Below, piece after piece: positions 15,799 through 24,117 of a stretch of DNA of 64,000 nt; position 1 is the first letter of the stretch, and every line of letters starts with the position of its first letter. The DNA is from Chryseobacterium sp. MA9 (GTDB lineage Bacteria > Bacteroidota > Bacteroidia > Flavobacteriales > Weeksellaceae). Under the pieces are notes generated by a model. The model was not told the DNA's origin. It did not search any database and saw only the letters and a list, made by a program, of their open reading frames with translations. Position numbers and translations under genes: made by a program. The stretch covers positions 3,658,001-3,722,000 of the forward strand of contig NZ_CP075170.1 in assembly GCF_024399315.1 (NCBI RefSeq), read 5' to 3'.

Positions 15799-17637
15799 TT
15801 AGTCGAAATTTTGAAGTTCAACAAGCTTGTTATACATTCCTTTTTTAGCAATCAGGTCATGATGTGTTCCTTGCTCTACAATATCACCCTTTTCCATTAC
15901 TACGATCCAGTCTGCTTTCTGAATGGTTGAAAGACGGTGGGCAATTACCAGAGAAGTTCTGTTTTCCATCATTTTTTCCAGTGCATCCTGTACAAATCTT
16001 TCAGATTCCGTATCCAGTGCAGAGGTTGCTTCATCCAGAATCATAATTGGTGGGTTTTTCAATACTGCTCTTGCAATAGAAACTCTTTGTTTTTGACCTC
16101 CGGAAAGTTTACCGCCATCATCTCCGATATTTGAATCATATCCTTCAGGAAGTGTGGTGATAAATGCATCTGCATTGGCAATTTTTGCGGCAGCAATCAC
16201 CTCTTCTCTTGTAGCATCAGGTTTACCCATCAGAATATTATTGTAAACAGAATCATTAAATAATACGGATTCCTGTGTTACCATACCTAGGAGCTTGCGG
16301 TATTCATCTAACTTTAAATGTTTGACATTGGTTCCGTCAATCATGATTTCTCCTTCAGAAACATCATAGAATCTTGCTAAAAGATTGGCAATCGTTGTTT
16401 TACCACTTCCACTTTGCCCGACAAGAGCAACTGTTTTCCCTTTTGGAATAGAAAGTGAAAAGTTTTTAAGAATCGTATGATCTTTATCGTAGAAAAAGCC
16501 AATATTATTAAACTCGATAGAATGATTTAATGTTGAGATGGAAACAGGGTTTGCTATTTCATCAATTTTCACATCAGCATCCAGAATTGCTAAAACTCTT
16601 TCAAGAGAAGCTTCTCCTTTCTGTACATTCGAAATTGACTGAGACAAACTTTTTACAGGAGGTAAGATTTGGAAGAAAATACCCAGGAAAACCAAGAAAT
16701 CTGCAGGTGAAATACTTTGTTCTACAATGATTTGTTTTCCACCATACCAAGCGATAATTAAGAACGTAACCGAACCTAAAAATTCGCTCATTGGAGATGC
16801 CAGTTCCTTTTTTCTGCCTAATCTTATTGAGCTGTTGATCCATTTCTGCATTGACTGCATAAAACGGTTGTCCATTATTTTTTCTGCACTGAAAATCTTA
16901 ATCACCTTGGTAGATTTCAATGTTTCGTCTACAATCGAGAAAATAGTTCCCATTTCATTTTGGGCTTCGTGAGAGTCTTTTTTCAGGCTTTTTCCTATTA
17001 AAGCAATCATAGTTCCCATTACAGGCAATACAAGAAGTGAGAAAAGAGTCATCTCAGTACTTAAAAAGAAAAGAGTCACCAGTGTGCTTATCAGCATAAA
17101 AGGTGCATTGATCAATTCAACTAAGCTTCCCAGAATATTACCTTCAACTTCACCCACGTCATTTGACATACGAGACATCAGATCTCCCTTTCTGCTTTCT
17201 GTAAAAAAGGAAACGGGTAAAGAAAGAATCTTTCTGTACATCGCTCCACGAAGGTCCTGAGTAACGCCTACACGATAATTGATCAGTAAAAACGAACCTA
17301 AATATCTGAAAAGGTTTCTCAGTAAAAACATAAAAGCTGTTATTACGCAAAGCCAAGCCAAAACATTAAGTGCTCCATGCTCAGTTACTAAACTCTGAAC
17401 ATAATAATTGGCATACTCTTTTGCGTAAGAGAAAAAATCTAAAATTTCTCCCGAATAAACAGGTGGTTTGCTGTATTTTTTAGCCTCAATGGTTCCGAAA
17501 AGCATTCCCAAAACCGGTAGAATAGTCCCTAAGGAAGCAATCTGAAAAACAGAATACATAAGGTTGAAAAACAAACTCCCATAGATGTATTTTTGGTGAG
17601 GTCTTGCGAACTTCAGTATTTTAATATATTGGTTCAT
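15799..17637 (-). CDS. ABC exporter, fused permease-ATPase (MsbA-like)
   Basis: A 612-residue half-transporter: six helices in the first ~330 residues with the ABC exporter pattern (FLLRNLFRYLGSFLLINYRV), then an ATPase domain with Walker A VGQSGSGKTT, Q-loop VTQESVLFND, signature LSGGQKQRVSIARA, Walker B IMILDEATSALD and the switch histidine in IAHRLST. Two copies make the working exporter. MsbA-type proteins flip lipid A or phospholipid cores across the inner membrane, but sequence alone cannot fix the substrate. A -7 element lies 20 nt upstream. Confidence 0.9.
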   Translation of the reverse strand: MNQYIKILKFARPHQKYIYGSLFFNLMYSVFQIASLGTILPVLGMLFGTIEAKKYSKPPVYSGEILDFFSYAKEYANYYVQSLVTEHGALNVLAWLCVITAFMFLLRNLFRYLGSFLLINYRVGVTQDLRGAMYRKILSLPVSFFTESRKGDLMSRMSNDVGEVEGNILGSLVELINAPFMLISTLVTLFFLSTEMTLFSLLVLPVMGTMIALIGKSLKKDSHEAQNEMGTIFSIVDETLKSTKVIKIFSAEKIMDNRFMQSMQKWINSSIRLGRKKELASPMSEFLGSVTFLIIAWYGGKQIIVEQSISPADFLVFLGIFFQILPPVKSLSQSISNVQKGEASLERVLAILDADVKIDEIANPVSISTLNHSIEFNNIGFFYDKDHTILKNFSLSIPKGKTVALVGQSGSGKTTIANLLARFYDVSEGEIMIDGTNVKHLKLDEYRKLLGMVTQESVLFNDSVYNNILMGKPDATREEVIAAAKIANADAFITTLPEGYDSNIGDDGGKLSGGQKQRVSIARAVLKNPPIMILDEATSALDTESERFVQDALEKMMENRTSLVIAHRLSTIQKADWIVVMEKGDIVEQGTHHDLIAKKGMYNKLVELQNFD

Positions 17638-17657
17638 TCAATGAAAAAATTGGATAG

Positions 17658-17665
17658 CAAAATTA
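17658..17665 (-). promoter_or_regulatory. -7 element TAATTTTG of the ABC exporter
   Basis: The minus strand matches TAnnTTTG, 20 nt before the ATG. There is no clear -33. Confidence 0.5.
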
Positions 17666-17830
17666 CGTAAAATTAAAAGATAAGACGTCCTTAATCCTGT
17701 TTTACTTTAATGGATAAGTTTCAAAAAATGTCTTTTTGTTACAACTCAGTGGTATTAAGCTTTGTTTTTTGAATAAATTAACCCTGGTGATGACGTGAGA
17801 ACAGGAGATAAGAAGGTATTGCTGTTTAAT

Positions 17831-17857
17831 AAAAAAAACCGCTGAAATAGCGGTTTT
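17831..17857 (-). terminator. Terminator of the M28 peptidase gene
   Basis: AAAACCGCT (17835-17843) pairs with AGCGGTTTT (17849-17857), loop GAAAT. The A tract at 17831-17838 is a T run on the minus strand. Confidence 0.9.
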
Positions 17858-17872
17858 GATATAATAATCTAA

Positions 17873-18793
17873 TTAAAAATTTACCTGGTCATTATACTTT
17901 GGAGCAAAATTTTTAGGGTTCAACTTATCCAAAGTTTTTCCAAAGTTATTGATGATCTGCGTCATATTATCAAAATCTACGATGTTGATGTCATCATTTT
18001 CGTGGTGATAATGAGAAGCTTTCGTCATGTCTACTGTAGAGAATGAATGGGCAATGATTTTCTTTTTTACAAAGCTTACATTGTCTGAACGGTAGAACAG
18101 CTGTTGTTTTGCATAAGGATCTGCATTGAGTTTTAATCCGTTTACTGCATTTTTATTGAAAAGTTCATCAAGATCAGAGAATCCGTCTCCTGTCATATAT
18201 AATGCATTTTTTCCCCACTGTGATTCTGTGGCTACCATTTCAAAATTGAAAAGAGCAGTCATCTTATTATAAATAGGATCCAGATTTTTATCTGTGGAAA
18301 TAGCTGTTGAACCTAACATTCCTTTCTCTTCGCCATTGAATGCCATAAACACCATTGAAAATTCAGGCTTTTTGTTTTTAAAATAATCGGCAATACCTAC
18401 CAGAGTAGTAATTCCGCTGGCATCATCATCTGCTCCGTTATAAATATTGTCGCCACTTTTGTCACTGGTTCCGATATGATCAAAATGCCCTGAGAATCCA
18501 AGATACTGATCTGTTTTTCCCTTTTTGATACCACAGACATTGTATACCGTTTTCCCATTATAATCAAACGGTACCAGATAAGATTTTCCGGTGCAGTATT
18601 CCAGATTATTTTCTTTGAAAAGCTTGGCAATATAATTGGCTGCATTTTCATTTTCCTGAGTTCCGATTTCACGTCCCTTCATTTCATCCGATGCCAGTGT
18701 GGAAAGGACGGTTTTCACCCTTTCTTTTGAAACTTCCTGTGCAAAAGTGAATATGGAGAATAGTGATAAAGTAAGAAATGTTAGCTTTTTCAT
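17873..18793 (-). CDS. M28-family zinc aminopeptidase, exported
   Basis: A 306-residue protein with a signal peptide (MKKLTFLTLSLFSIFTFAQ). The two-zinc peptidase core shows all ligand motifs: GHFDHIGT, NGADDDASGI, AFNGEEKGMLGS and SHYHHENDDINI. M28 enzymes release N-terminal amino acids or dipeptides. Location is periplasmic or extracellular; there is no T9SS C-terminal domain. It is a single gene with its own terminator. Substrate specificity cannot be read from sequence. Confidence 0.92.
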   Translation of the reverse strand: MKKLTFLTLSLFSIFTFAQEVSKERVKTVLSTLASDEMKGREIGTQENENAANYIAKLFKENNLEYCTGKSYLVPFDYNGKTVYNVCGIKKGKTDQYLGFSGHFDHIGTSDKSGDNIYNGADDDASGITTLVGIADYFKNKKPEFSMVFMAFNGEEKGMLGSTAISTDKNLDPIYNKMTALFNFEMVATESQWGKNALYMTGDGFSDLDELFNKNAVNGLKLNADPYAKQQLFYRSDNVSFVKKKIIAHSFSTVDMTKASHYHHENDDINIVDFDNMTQIINNFGKTLDKLNPKNFAPKYNDQVNF

Positions 18794-18910
18794 TGTCTTT
18801 TATTAAAATTTATATGATCTGTCGCGTTTACAACCGAAAAGTTGCATGAATGTACATAAATTAATTGATCTGACAGAGTAAATGATGTCAATAAAAGTAT
18901 TGGATAAATA

Positions 18911-18937
18911 AAAAACAGCTCCTAAAAAGAAGCTGTT
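18911..18937 (-). terminator. Terminator of DUF4293 gene
   Basis: AACAGCT (18914-18920) pairs with AGCTGTT (18931-18937). The upstream A tract gives a minus-strand T run. Confidence 0.85.
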
Positions 18938-18961
18938 CTCACTCAAAAAATCGTTGTAAGG

Positions 18962-19351
18962 CTATCGAAGTCTGTCTACAGATTTTACGAGCCTCTCATC
19001 TTTACGGATGTAAATGTTTGCAATAAGCAGACAGATTACCGCAATTAATGGGAAAATCGGCTCAATACCCTTCTCAGGAAAATGAATTCCTCCGGATAAG
19101 TTTAGTAACCAGTACGCCAATACACCAATCAACAAAACGTTTATAATGATGCTGATGGTATTCAGCAAAATTTGTCTTTTTCTGTTTTTAAAACTAAAAA
19201 TACTTAATGCTCCGGTAATAACCAGCACTATACAGCCGATATTAAGTAAAGGAATACTGTCTGAAATGACAACATCCTGTCCCGTTATAAAAAGGAAAAC
19301 AGCAGCTAAAACTGCTAATAAAGTCCATATAGTTTGTATTCTCTGTAGCAT
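18962..19351 (-). CDS. DUF4293 membrane protein
   Basis: A 129-residue protein with four hydrophobic helices (about 6-24, 33-52, 62-84, 101-116) and the N-terminal MLQRIQTIWTLLA of DUF4293. Family members sit next to rho across Bacteroidota, as here, where they are divergently transcribed from overlapping promoters. The function is unknown. Confidence 0.85.
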   Translation of the reverse strand: MLQRIQTIWTLLAVLAAVFLFITGQDVVISDSIPLLNIGCIVLVITGALSIFSFKNRKRQILLNTISIIINVLLIGVLAYWLLNLSGGIHFPEKGIEPIFPLIAVICLLIANIYIRKDERLVKSVDRLR

Positions 19352-19369
19352 TGAATATTAAATTCTTGG

Positions 19370-19399
19370 CAAAAATAACATAAATTTTGCACAATTCAA
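19370..19399 (-). promoter_or_regulatory. Promoter of DUF4293 (TTTG, 19 nt, TATTTTTG)
   Basis: On the minus strand a TTG at 19399-19397 is followed after 19 nt by TATTTTTG (19377-19370), a full -33/-7 pair. It overlaps the rho promoter. Confidence 0.75.
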
Positions 19400-19416
19400 A
19401 AATAAGTGTAGATTTG
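19387..19416 (+). promoter_or_regulatory. Promoter of rho (TTG, 19 nt, TAGATTTG)
   Basis: TTG at 19387-19389, a 19-nt spacer, then TAGATTTG at 19409-19416, giving a leader of about 75 nt. Its -33 box lies inside the spacer of the divergent DUF4293 promoter. Confidence 0.75.
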
Positions 19417-19494
19417 CATTATACAATGTACTTGAAAACCAAAGTCGCCGGACTTACTTTTCTTACTCACAATTAATTACATTTTTACATAAAT

Positions 19495-21345
19495 ATGTTT
19501 AACATAGAAACGTTAAGGTCAAAATCCGTAACGGAACTGACTAAAATCTTAAAAGATTTGGGCGTTAAAGTTGCAAGAACAAGCAATGACAATGACAAGA
19601 TCTTTGCTATTCTTGACTTTCAGGCTTCTAACCCTAAAGTTGCAAAAGATTATTTCAACGCCACAGAAACCACCAGTGTAACTACTGAAGAGGCCCCAGC
19701 AGATAAACCTGCTAAAGCCCCGGCAAGAAAAGCTGCCCCGAAAAAACCGGCAGCCAAGCCAAAAACAAACACAAATACAAATACAAAAGCCCCGGCAGAA
19801 GAACCTAAAGCAGAAGAAAAAGTAGAAGAAAAGGTACCCGCTTCTGAAGAAGTAAAACCGGAAGAACCCAAAGCTGAAGTAGCTGCAATAACAGAAGAGT
19901 CCGCAGCAAGCGCCCAGGCTAAAAAGAAAAGAAAAAGAGTTTCTACCAATACAGGTAACACAGAAGTATCTCAGGAAAAAACAGAAGCTCCAAAAAACAC
20001 AGAATCTCAAGAGCCTGCTCAGGCTGATGAAAAGCCTAACAATCCTCAACAACAGGCTAACAGACCTCAAAAAGGACACAACCATCCACAGAACAGTGGA
20101 AACCAACATAAAAACCAAAACCAACAACAACACCAGCAGCATCAAAACCAAAACCAAAATCAGAATCAGAATCAAAACAGACATTCTGAAAAGGCAGAGG
20201 AGCAGCATGACCATAAAAAAGAATTCAATTTCGATGGATTGGTAAGTATTGAAGGTGTTTTGGAAATTTTACCGGATAACTACGGATTTTTACGTTCATC
20301 AGATTTCAGCTATATCTCCTCTCCGGATGATGTGTATGTATCTACAGCGCAGATCAGGAATTATGGGTTGAAAACCGGAGATACAGTGAAAGGTATTGTA
20401 AGACTTCCAAAAGAAGGTGAAAAATACTTTTCATTATTAAAACCTACAGAAGTAAACGGACGTGACCTTGCATTCATCAAGGATCGTGTTGCTTTTGAAT
20501 ATCTTACTCCGCTTTTCCCGGAAGAAAAATTCAATTTAACTGGAAGCGGATCTACCATTTCTACCAGAATTGTAGATTTATTTGCACCTATCGGAAAAGG
20601 TCAGAGAGCAATGATCGTTGCACAGCCTAAAACAGGTAAGACGATGTTACTTAAAGATATTGCTAATTCTATTGCAGCCAACCACCCGGAAGTATATATG
20701 ATGGTTCTTTTGATTGATGAACGTCCGGAAGAAGTTACTGATATGGAAAGAAGTGTAAATGCAGAAGTTATTGCTTCTACATTTGATGAGGCAGCTGAAA
20801 AACACGTGAAAGTAGCCAACCTTGTTCTTGCAAAAGCACAAAGAATGGTAGAATGCGGGCACGATGTAGTAATCTTACTGGATTCTATTACAAGATTGGC
20901 AAGAGCATACAACACGGTAACTCCTGCATCAGGTAAAGTTCTTTCCGGAGGGGTAGATGCCAATGCTCTCCACAAACCGAAAAGATTCTTTGGAGCAGCA
21001 AGAAAAATCGAAGGAGGAGGATCTCTGACGATTATTGCAACTGCATTGATTGATACAGGATCTAAAATGGATGAAGTAATCTTTGAAGAATTCAAAGGTA
21101 CTGGTAACATGGAGCTTCAGCTAGACAGAAAAATTGCTAACAGAAGAATTTATCCTGCTATTGACTTAATTTCTTCCAGCACCCGTAGAGATGATCTGCT
21201 TCTGGACGAAGTAACTTCTCAGAGAATGTGGATCTTCAGAAAATATCTTTCTGAAATGAATCCTGTAGAAGCTATGGAATTTGTAAATAAGAACATCAAA
21301 GGAACTCTCAATAATGAAGAATTCCTGATGTCTATGAATAAATAA
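19495..21345 (+). CDS. rho: Transcription termination factor Rho with long disordered insert
   Basis: A 616-residue hexameric RNA helicase that ends transcription. A Rho_N helical domain (about 1-55, [17 protein letters not shown]) is followed by ~190 residues of low complexity: Ala/Pro/Lys/Glu-rich (60-150), then strongly Gln/Asn/His-rich (about 175-232). The cold-shock RNA-binding fold comes next ([19 protein letters not shown]), and the ATPase has [10 protein letters not shown] (about 376-385) and [16 protein letters not shown]. Extended Rho linkers are common in Bacteroidota, and a disordered Rho region in Bacteroides is reported to drive phase separation. The gene has its own promoter and terminator. 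Confidence 0.97.
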   Translation: MFNIETLRSKSVTELTKILKDLGVKVARTSNDNDKIFAILDFQASNPKVAKDYFNATETTSVTTEEAPADKPAKAPARKAAPKKPAAKPKTNTNTNTKAPAEEPKAEEKVEEKVPASEEVKPEEPKAEVAAITEESAASAQAKKKRKRVSTNTGNTEVSQEKTEAPKNTESQEPAQADEKPNNPQQQANRPQKGHNHPQNSGNQHKNQNQQQHQQHQNQNQNQNQNQNRHSEKAEEQHDHKKEFNFDGLVSIEGVLEILPDNYGFLRSSDFSYISSPDDVYVSTAQIRNYGLKTGDTVKGIVRLPKEGEKYFSLLKPTEVNGRDLAFIKDRVAFEYLTPLFPEEKFNLTGSGSTISTRIVDLFAPIGKGQRAMIVAQPKTGKTMLLKDIANSIAANHPEVYMMVLLIDERPEEVTDMERSVNAEVIASTFDEAAEKHVKVANLVLAKAQRMVECGHDVVILLDSITRLARAYNTVTPASGKVLSGGVDANALHKPKRFFGAARKIEGGGSLTIIATALIDTGSKMDEVIFEEFKGTGNMELQLDRKIANRRIYPAIDLISSSTRRDDLLLDEVTSQRMWIFRKYLSEMNPVEAMEFVNKNIKGTLNNEEFLMSMNK

Positions 21346-21369
21346 ATTTAATTTAATATTGTTAAATGG

Positions 21370-21400
21370 AAAGCACGGATCATTTGGTTCGTGCTTTTTG
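21370..21400 (+). terminator. Terminator after rho
   Basis: AAAGCACG (21370-21377) pairs with CGTGCTTT (21390-21397), followed by T residues; 25 nt past the stop. Confidence 0.88.
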
Positions 21401-21486
21401 TTGGTTGTAAATAAAAAAAATTAAAACTTAATTCATTCTAAATCAATGTATCAATGTTAAAGATTTATTAAAGTAATCTACAATCC

Positions 21487-21517
21487 TTGATAATAGCTTA
21501 AATATTGGCTATTTTTG
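21487..21517 (+). promoter_or_regulatory. Promoter of sod (TTG, 20 nt, TATTTTTG)
   Basis: TTG at 21487-21489, a 20-nt spacer and TATTTTTG at 21510-21517. It ends 25 nt before the ATG. Confidence 0.75.
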
Positions 21518-21542
21518 GGTTATAACATTAAAAATAAAGATT

Positions 21543-22139
21543 ATGTCATTTGAATTACCAAAACTAGGATATGCATATGATGCATTAGAGCCGACTATTG
21601 ATGCAAGAACTATGGAAATCCACCATACAAAACACCACCAGGCATATATTGACAATTTAAATAAAGCAATCGAAGGAACTGAACTAGCAGGAAAAACGAT
21701 CGAAGAAATCTGTCAGACAGGAACTGATAAGCCGGCAGTAAGAAACAATGGAGGAGGACACTTCAACCACTCTTTATTCTGGGAGATTTTAACTCCAGGA
21801 GGAAGCAAGGAGCCAGTAGGAAATGTAAAAACTGCTATTGAAAACTACGGAGGTCTTGAGAAATTCAAAACTGATTTTTCTGATGCTGCTAAAACAAGAT
21901 TTGGTTCAGGATGGGCTTGGTTAGTAAAAAATGCTGACGGTTCTGTATCTGTTTCTTCTACACCTAACCAGGACAATCCATTAATGCCTGTAGCAGACGT
22001 TAAAGGAACTCCGGTTTTAGGATTAGACGTTTGGGAGCACGCTTATTATTTAAACTACCAAAACAGAAGACCTGATTATGTTTCTGCATTCTTCGATGTA
22101 GTAAACTGGGATAAAGTAGAAGAATTATTCAATAAATAA
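21543..22139 (+). CDS. Superoxide dismutase, Fe/Mn family
   Basis: A 198-residue cytoplasmic enzyme that dismutates superoxide. The four metal ligands are visible: His27 (MEIHHTKHH), His76 (FNHSLFW), Asp162 and His166 ([19 protein letters not shown]). [10 protein letters not shown] and FGSGWAWLV are typical of the family, and the Gly-rich GGGHFNH segment leans towards the Mn type, but metal preference cannot be decided from sequence. It has a classical promoter and terminator and is monocistronic. Confidence 0.95.
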   Translation: MSFELPKLGYAYDALEPTIDARTMEIHHTKHHQAYIDNLNKAIEGTELAGKTIEEICQTGTDKPAVRNNGGGHFNHSLFWEILTPGGSKEPVGNVKTAIENYGGLEKFKTDFSDAAKTRFGSGWAWLVKNADGSVSVSSTPNQDNPLMPVADVKGTPVLGLDVWEHAYYLNYQNRRPDYVSAFFDVVNWDKVEELFNK

Positions 22140-22160
22140 TTTTCAGCTATTATAAAAATG

Positions 22161-22193
22161 AAAAGGTTCAGAATTGCTCTGAACCTTTTTTGT
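22161..22193 (+). terminator. Terminator after sod
   Basis: AAAAGGTTCAGA (22161-22172) pairs with TCTGAACCTTTT (22178-22189), loop ATTGC, then T residues. It can also act on the opposite strand for the facing DUF6146 gene. Confidence 0.92.
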
Positions 22194-22210
22194 AGAGTAT
22201 TATTTAAAAT

Positions 22211-22630
22211 TTACCTTATCGCATCACTGCCGGATAATCCATTCATTCTGAGTTTATATTTCCAGTTCACATATACGAAAACCTGATATAACTTATATTC
22301 AAACTTGATCCCGTAATTTTCCTGAGGATTATAATCTATCCCGGATTCTATGATATTTCTGTATCTCCCGGAATTATAATAACTGTTCCATTCGTTCACC
22401 AAAAATGTGTTTTTCGTCTTCAGATAAGATTCTGTATACTGGCTGATGGGTTTGGCAACGGCACTCAAAAAATAATCAAATTGCGTATCGATGACCGTAA
22501 GATCCCATTCTCCGTCTTCGTTTTTAGAAGGCTTCATTTCATGTTGCTCTTTATCTTTCTTTGGTGTTTCCTGAGAAAAACAGCTGTAAGGTATCAATGC
22601 TATCAATACCAATAAAATAATATTTTTCAT
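22211..22630 (-). CDS. DUF6146-family protein
   Basis: A 139-residue protein from the ATG at 22630; the longer reading frame would run into the terminator at 22649-22672. It has a signal sequence (MKNIILLVLIALIPYSCFSQ) with a possible lipoprotein cysteine in PYSC. The mature part has the DUF6146 pattern: DLTVIDTQFDYFL, YLKTKNTFLVNEWNSYYN, SGIDYNPQENYGIKFEYKLY. The family is Bacteroidota-specific with unknown function and is probably envelope-located. Confidence 0.75.
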   Translation of the reverse strand: MKNIILLVLIALIPYSCFSQETPKKDKEQHEMKPSKNEDGEWDLTVIDTQFDYFLSAVAKPISQYTESYLKTKNTFLVNEWNSYYNSGRYRNIIESGIDYNPQENYGIKFEYKLYQVFVYVNWKYKLRMNGLSGSDAIR

Positions 22631-22648
22631 GATTAAGGTATTTACATA

Positions 22649-22672
22649 AAAAAAGCACTCCAATAAGAGTGC
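22649..22672 (-). terminator. Terminator of the endonuclease-like gene
   Basis: AGCACTC (22654-22660) pairs with GAGTGC(C) (22667-22673), loop CAATAA. The A run at 22648-22654 is a T run on the minus strand. Confidence 0.85.
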
Positions 22673-22681
22673 CTAACTTTT

Positions 22682-23872
22682 TTACGGTTCTTTCTGGAGA
22701 ACTACAAATGCCGGGAAGTGGTCACTGTATCCTCCTGTGAACTGGTCTCCATTCCAGGATCTGAATGGATACCCTTTATAATTTCCCTCTTTATTAACTA
22801 AATAAGCCGGTGCGAAAATTTCTGTTTTGTATACAGAATATTCTTTAGTTACCTGATCTGAAATTACATTTTTAGAAACAATAATCTGATCAAACAGGTT
22901 CGGTGCGTCCTGATAGGCAAGAGATGCCACTCCTTTCTTATATAAAGGATACATCAGATTAAGGTATGGTGTTTCTTCACTTAAATCTTTAGGTGCTGCC
23001 TGAGCTTTCAGGTGGTTTTTTAAACTTGGGCTTACGGGATCATCATTAAAGTCACCCATTGCAAAAAGCTTCGTTGTTGGGTCTGCAGCTCTTATACTGT
23101 CCATCTGTTGTTTCAATAAAGCTGCAGCAGCATTTCTTTTAGGTAAAGAAATTGCTTCACCTCCTCTTCTTGAAGGCCAGTGGTTCATAAAGAATGCCAC
23201 TTTTTCATTATCTAAAAATCCTGTTACAACAAGGATATCTCTCGTATATTCTCTTCTTCCGTTGTCACCGTATATTTTCAGTTCTTTTTTTAATGAGTTG
23301 GTAGGAGTGAATCTTCTTTTCTGATAGATCAATGCAACGTCAATTCCTCTGTAGTCATAAGAGTTGTAATGAATGATTCCGTAATCATATTTCTTTAAAG
23401 CAGGTTCGTTGATAAGATCCTGGATGACCTGTCTGTTTTCAACCTCAATTAACCCAACTACTGCAGGAGCTGTTTTGGTATACTGTGCTCCCATTTCAGA
23501 AATTACTTTGGCTTCGTTGGCCAATTTTGCTTTGTAAATTTTAGTTCCGTAGTTCTTTGCGCTTTTTGGGGTAAACTCTTCAGAACCACCTTGTTCTCTC
23601 ACTACTTTTTTACCAATTAAAGCACCATCACTCCATGGCCCGTCATATTTTTCAGCTTCCAGAAGTTTGATAGAATCTATAGGAATACTTCTGTGAAAAG
23701 CAGGATTTTTAATGTCTTTGGTTCCATCAATATAATCCGCTGAACGGATAGTGTCCCACAGGTTTTCTACATTTAAAAAACCTACGGTAGCTACTTTTCT
23801 CAGTTTTCCTTGTTGCTGTGAAAATGCCATGATCGAAATAATGACGGCAAACAGACTCGAAAATCTCTTCAT
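22682..23872 (-). CDS. Exported endonuclease/exonuclease/phosphatase-family protein
   Basis: A 396-residue protein with a signal peptide (MKRFSSLFAVIISIMAFSQQ) and the EEP fold: VGFLNVENLWDT, VVGLIEVENRQVIQDL, FFMNHWPSRRGG, FAMGDFNDDPVSPSL and a C-terminal GYSDHFPAFVVL with the catalytic Asp-His. Such enzymes cleave DNA, RNA or phosphate esters with a divalent metal. It is divergent from a TonB receptor followed by a DUF5689 lipoprotein, a grouping often seen in Flavobacteriia, which suggests extracellular nucleic-acid or phosphate scavenging (inference). No T9SS C-terminal domain. Confidence 0.88.
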   Translation of the reverse strand: MKRFSSLFAVIISIMAFSQQQGKLRKVATVGFLNVENLWDTIRSADYIDGTKDIKNPAFHRSIPIDSIKLLEAEKYDGPWSDGALIGKKVVREQGGSEEFTPKSAKNYGTKIYKAKLANEAKVISEMGAQYTKTAPAVVGLIEVENRQVIQDLINEPALKKYDYGIIHYNSYDYRGIDVALIYQKRRFTPTNSLKKELKIYGDNGRREYTRDILVVTGFLDNEKVAFFMNHWPSRRGGEAISLPKRNAAAALLKQQMDSIRAADPTTKLFAMGDFNDDPVSPSLKNHLKAQAAPKDLSEETPYLNLMYPLYKKGVASLAYQDAPNLFDQIIVSKNVISDQVTKEYSVYKTEIFAPAYLVNKEGNYKGYPFRSWNGDQFTGGYSDHFPAFVVLQKEP

Positions 23873-23901
23873 CTTAGTTATTATTAATACTATTTAATTT
23901 A

Positions 23902-23909
23902 CAAATTTA
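23902..23909 (-). promoter_or_regulatory. -7 element TAAATTTG of the endonuclease-like gene
   Basis: An exact minus-strand match, 29 nt before the ATG at 23872; the -33 is unclear. Confidence 0.6.
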
Positions 23910-24026
23910 CTTTTTTTAATTCACTGCATTTTAAATATTTGTAAATTTAAAAGCAATTATTTCAATATCATTTATATAATGATTCTTAAAAGCTTGCAAT
24001 GTTAAGGAAAAATAGGGTTAAAAAAG

Positions 24027-24055
24027 TTGTGAATTACAAAATTTGATTAAATTTG
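24027..24055 (+). promoter_or_regulatory. Promoter of TonB receptor operon (TTG, 18 nt, TAAATTTG)
   Basis: TTG at 24027-24029, an 18-nt spacer, TAAATTTG at 24048-24055. It excludes the upstream TTG codon at 24043 as a start and supports the ATG at 24118. Confidence 0.78.
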
Positions 24056-24117
24056 TGCCCCCAACTTTTAAACTGTTGAAAATTAACAAGAAAAGTATTA
24101 AAAAAATAAATATACTC

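Noticed and set aside
20100-20180. Short repeated CAAAACCA/CAGAAT units resembling a repeat array
   Set aside because: They encode the Gln/Asn-rich stretch of Rho in frame; there are no regular spacers, so not CRISPR.
19549-20214. Long minus-strand open frame of 221 codons opposite rho
   Set aside because: It is the complement of the low-complexity Ala/Lys/Gln/Asn region of rho; composition is extreme (Leu/Phe/Cys runs), with no start context or family resemblance.
22631-22663. N-terminal extension of the DUF6146 protein
   Set aside because: It would begin inside the terminator of the upstream gene and mask the signal sequence.
24043-24117. TTG start extending the TonB receptor by 25 codons
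   Set aside because: The TTG lies next to the -7 box and the extension would destroy the signal peptide.
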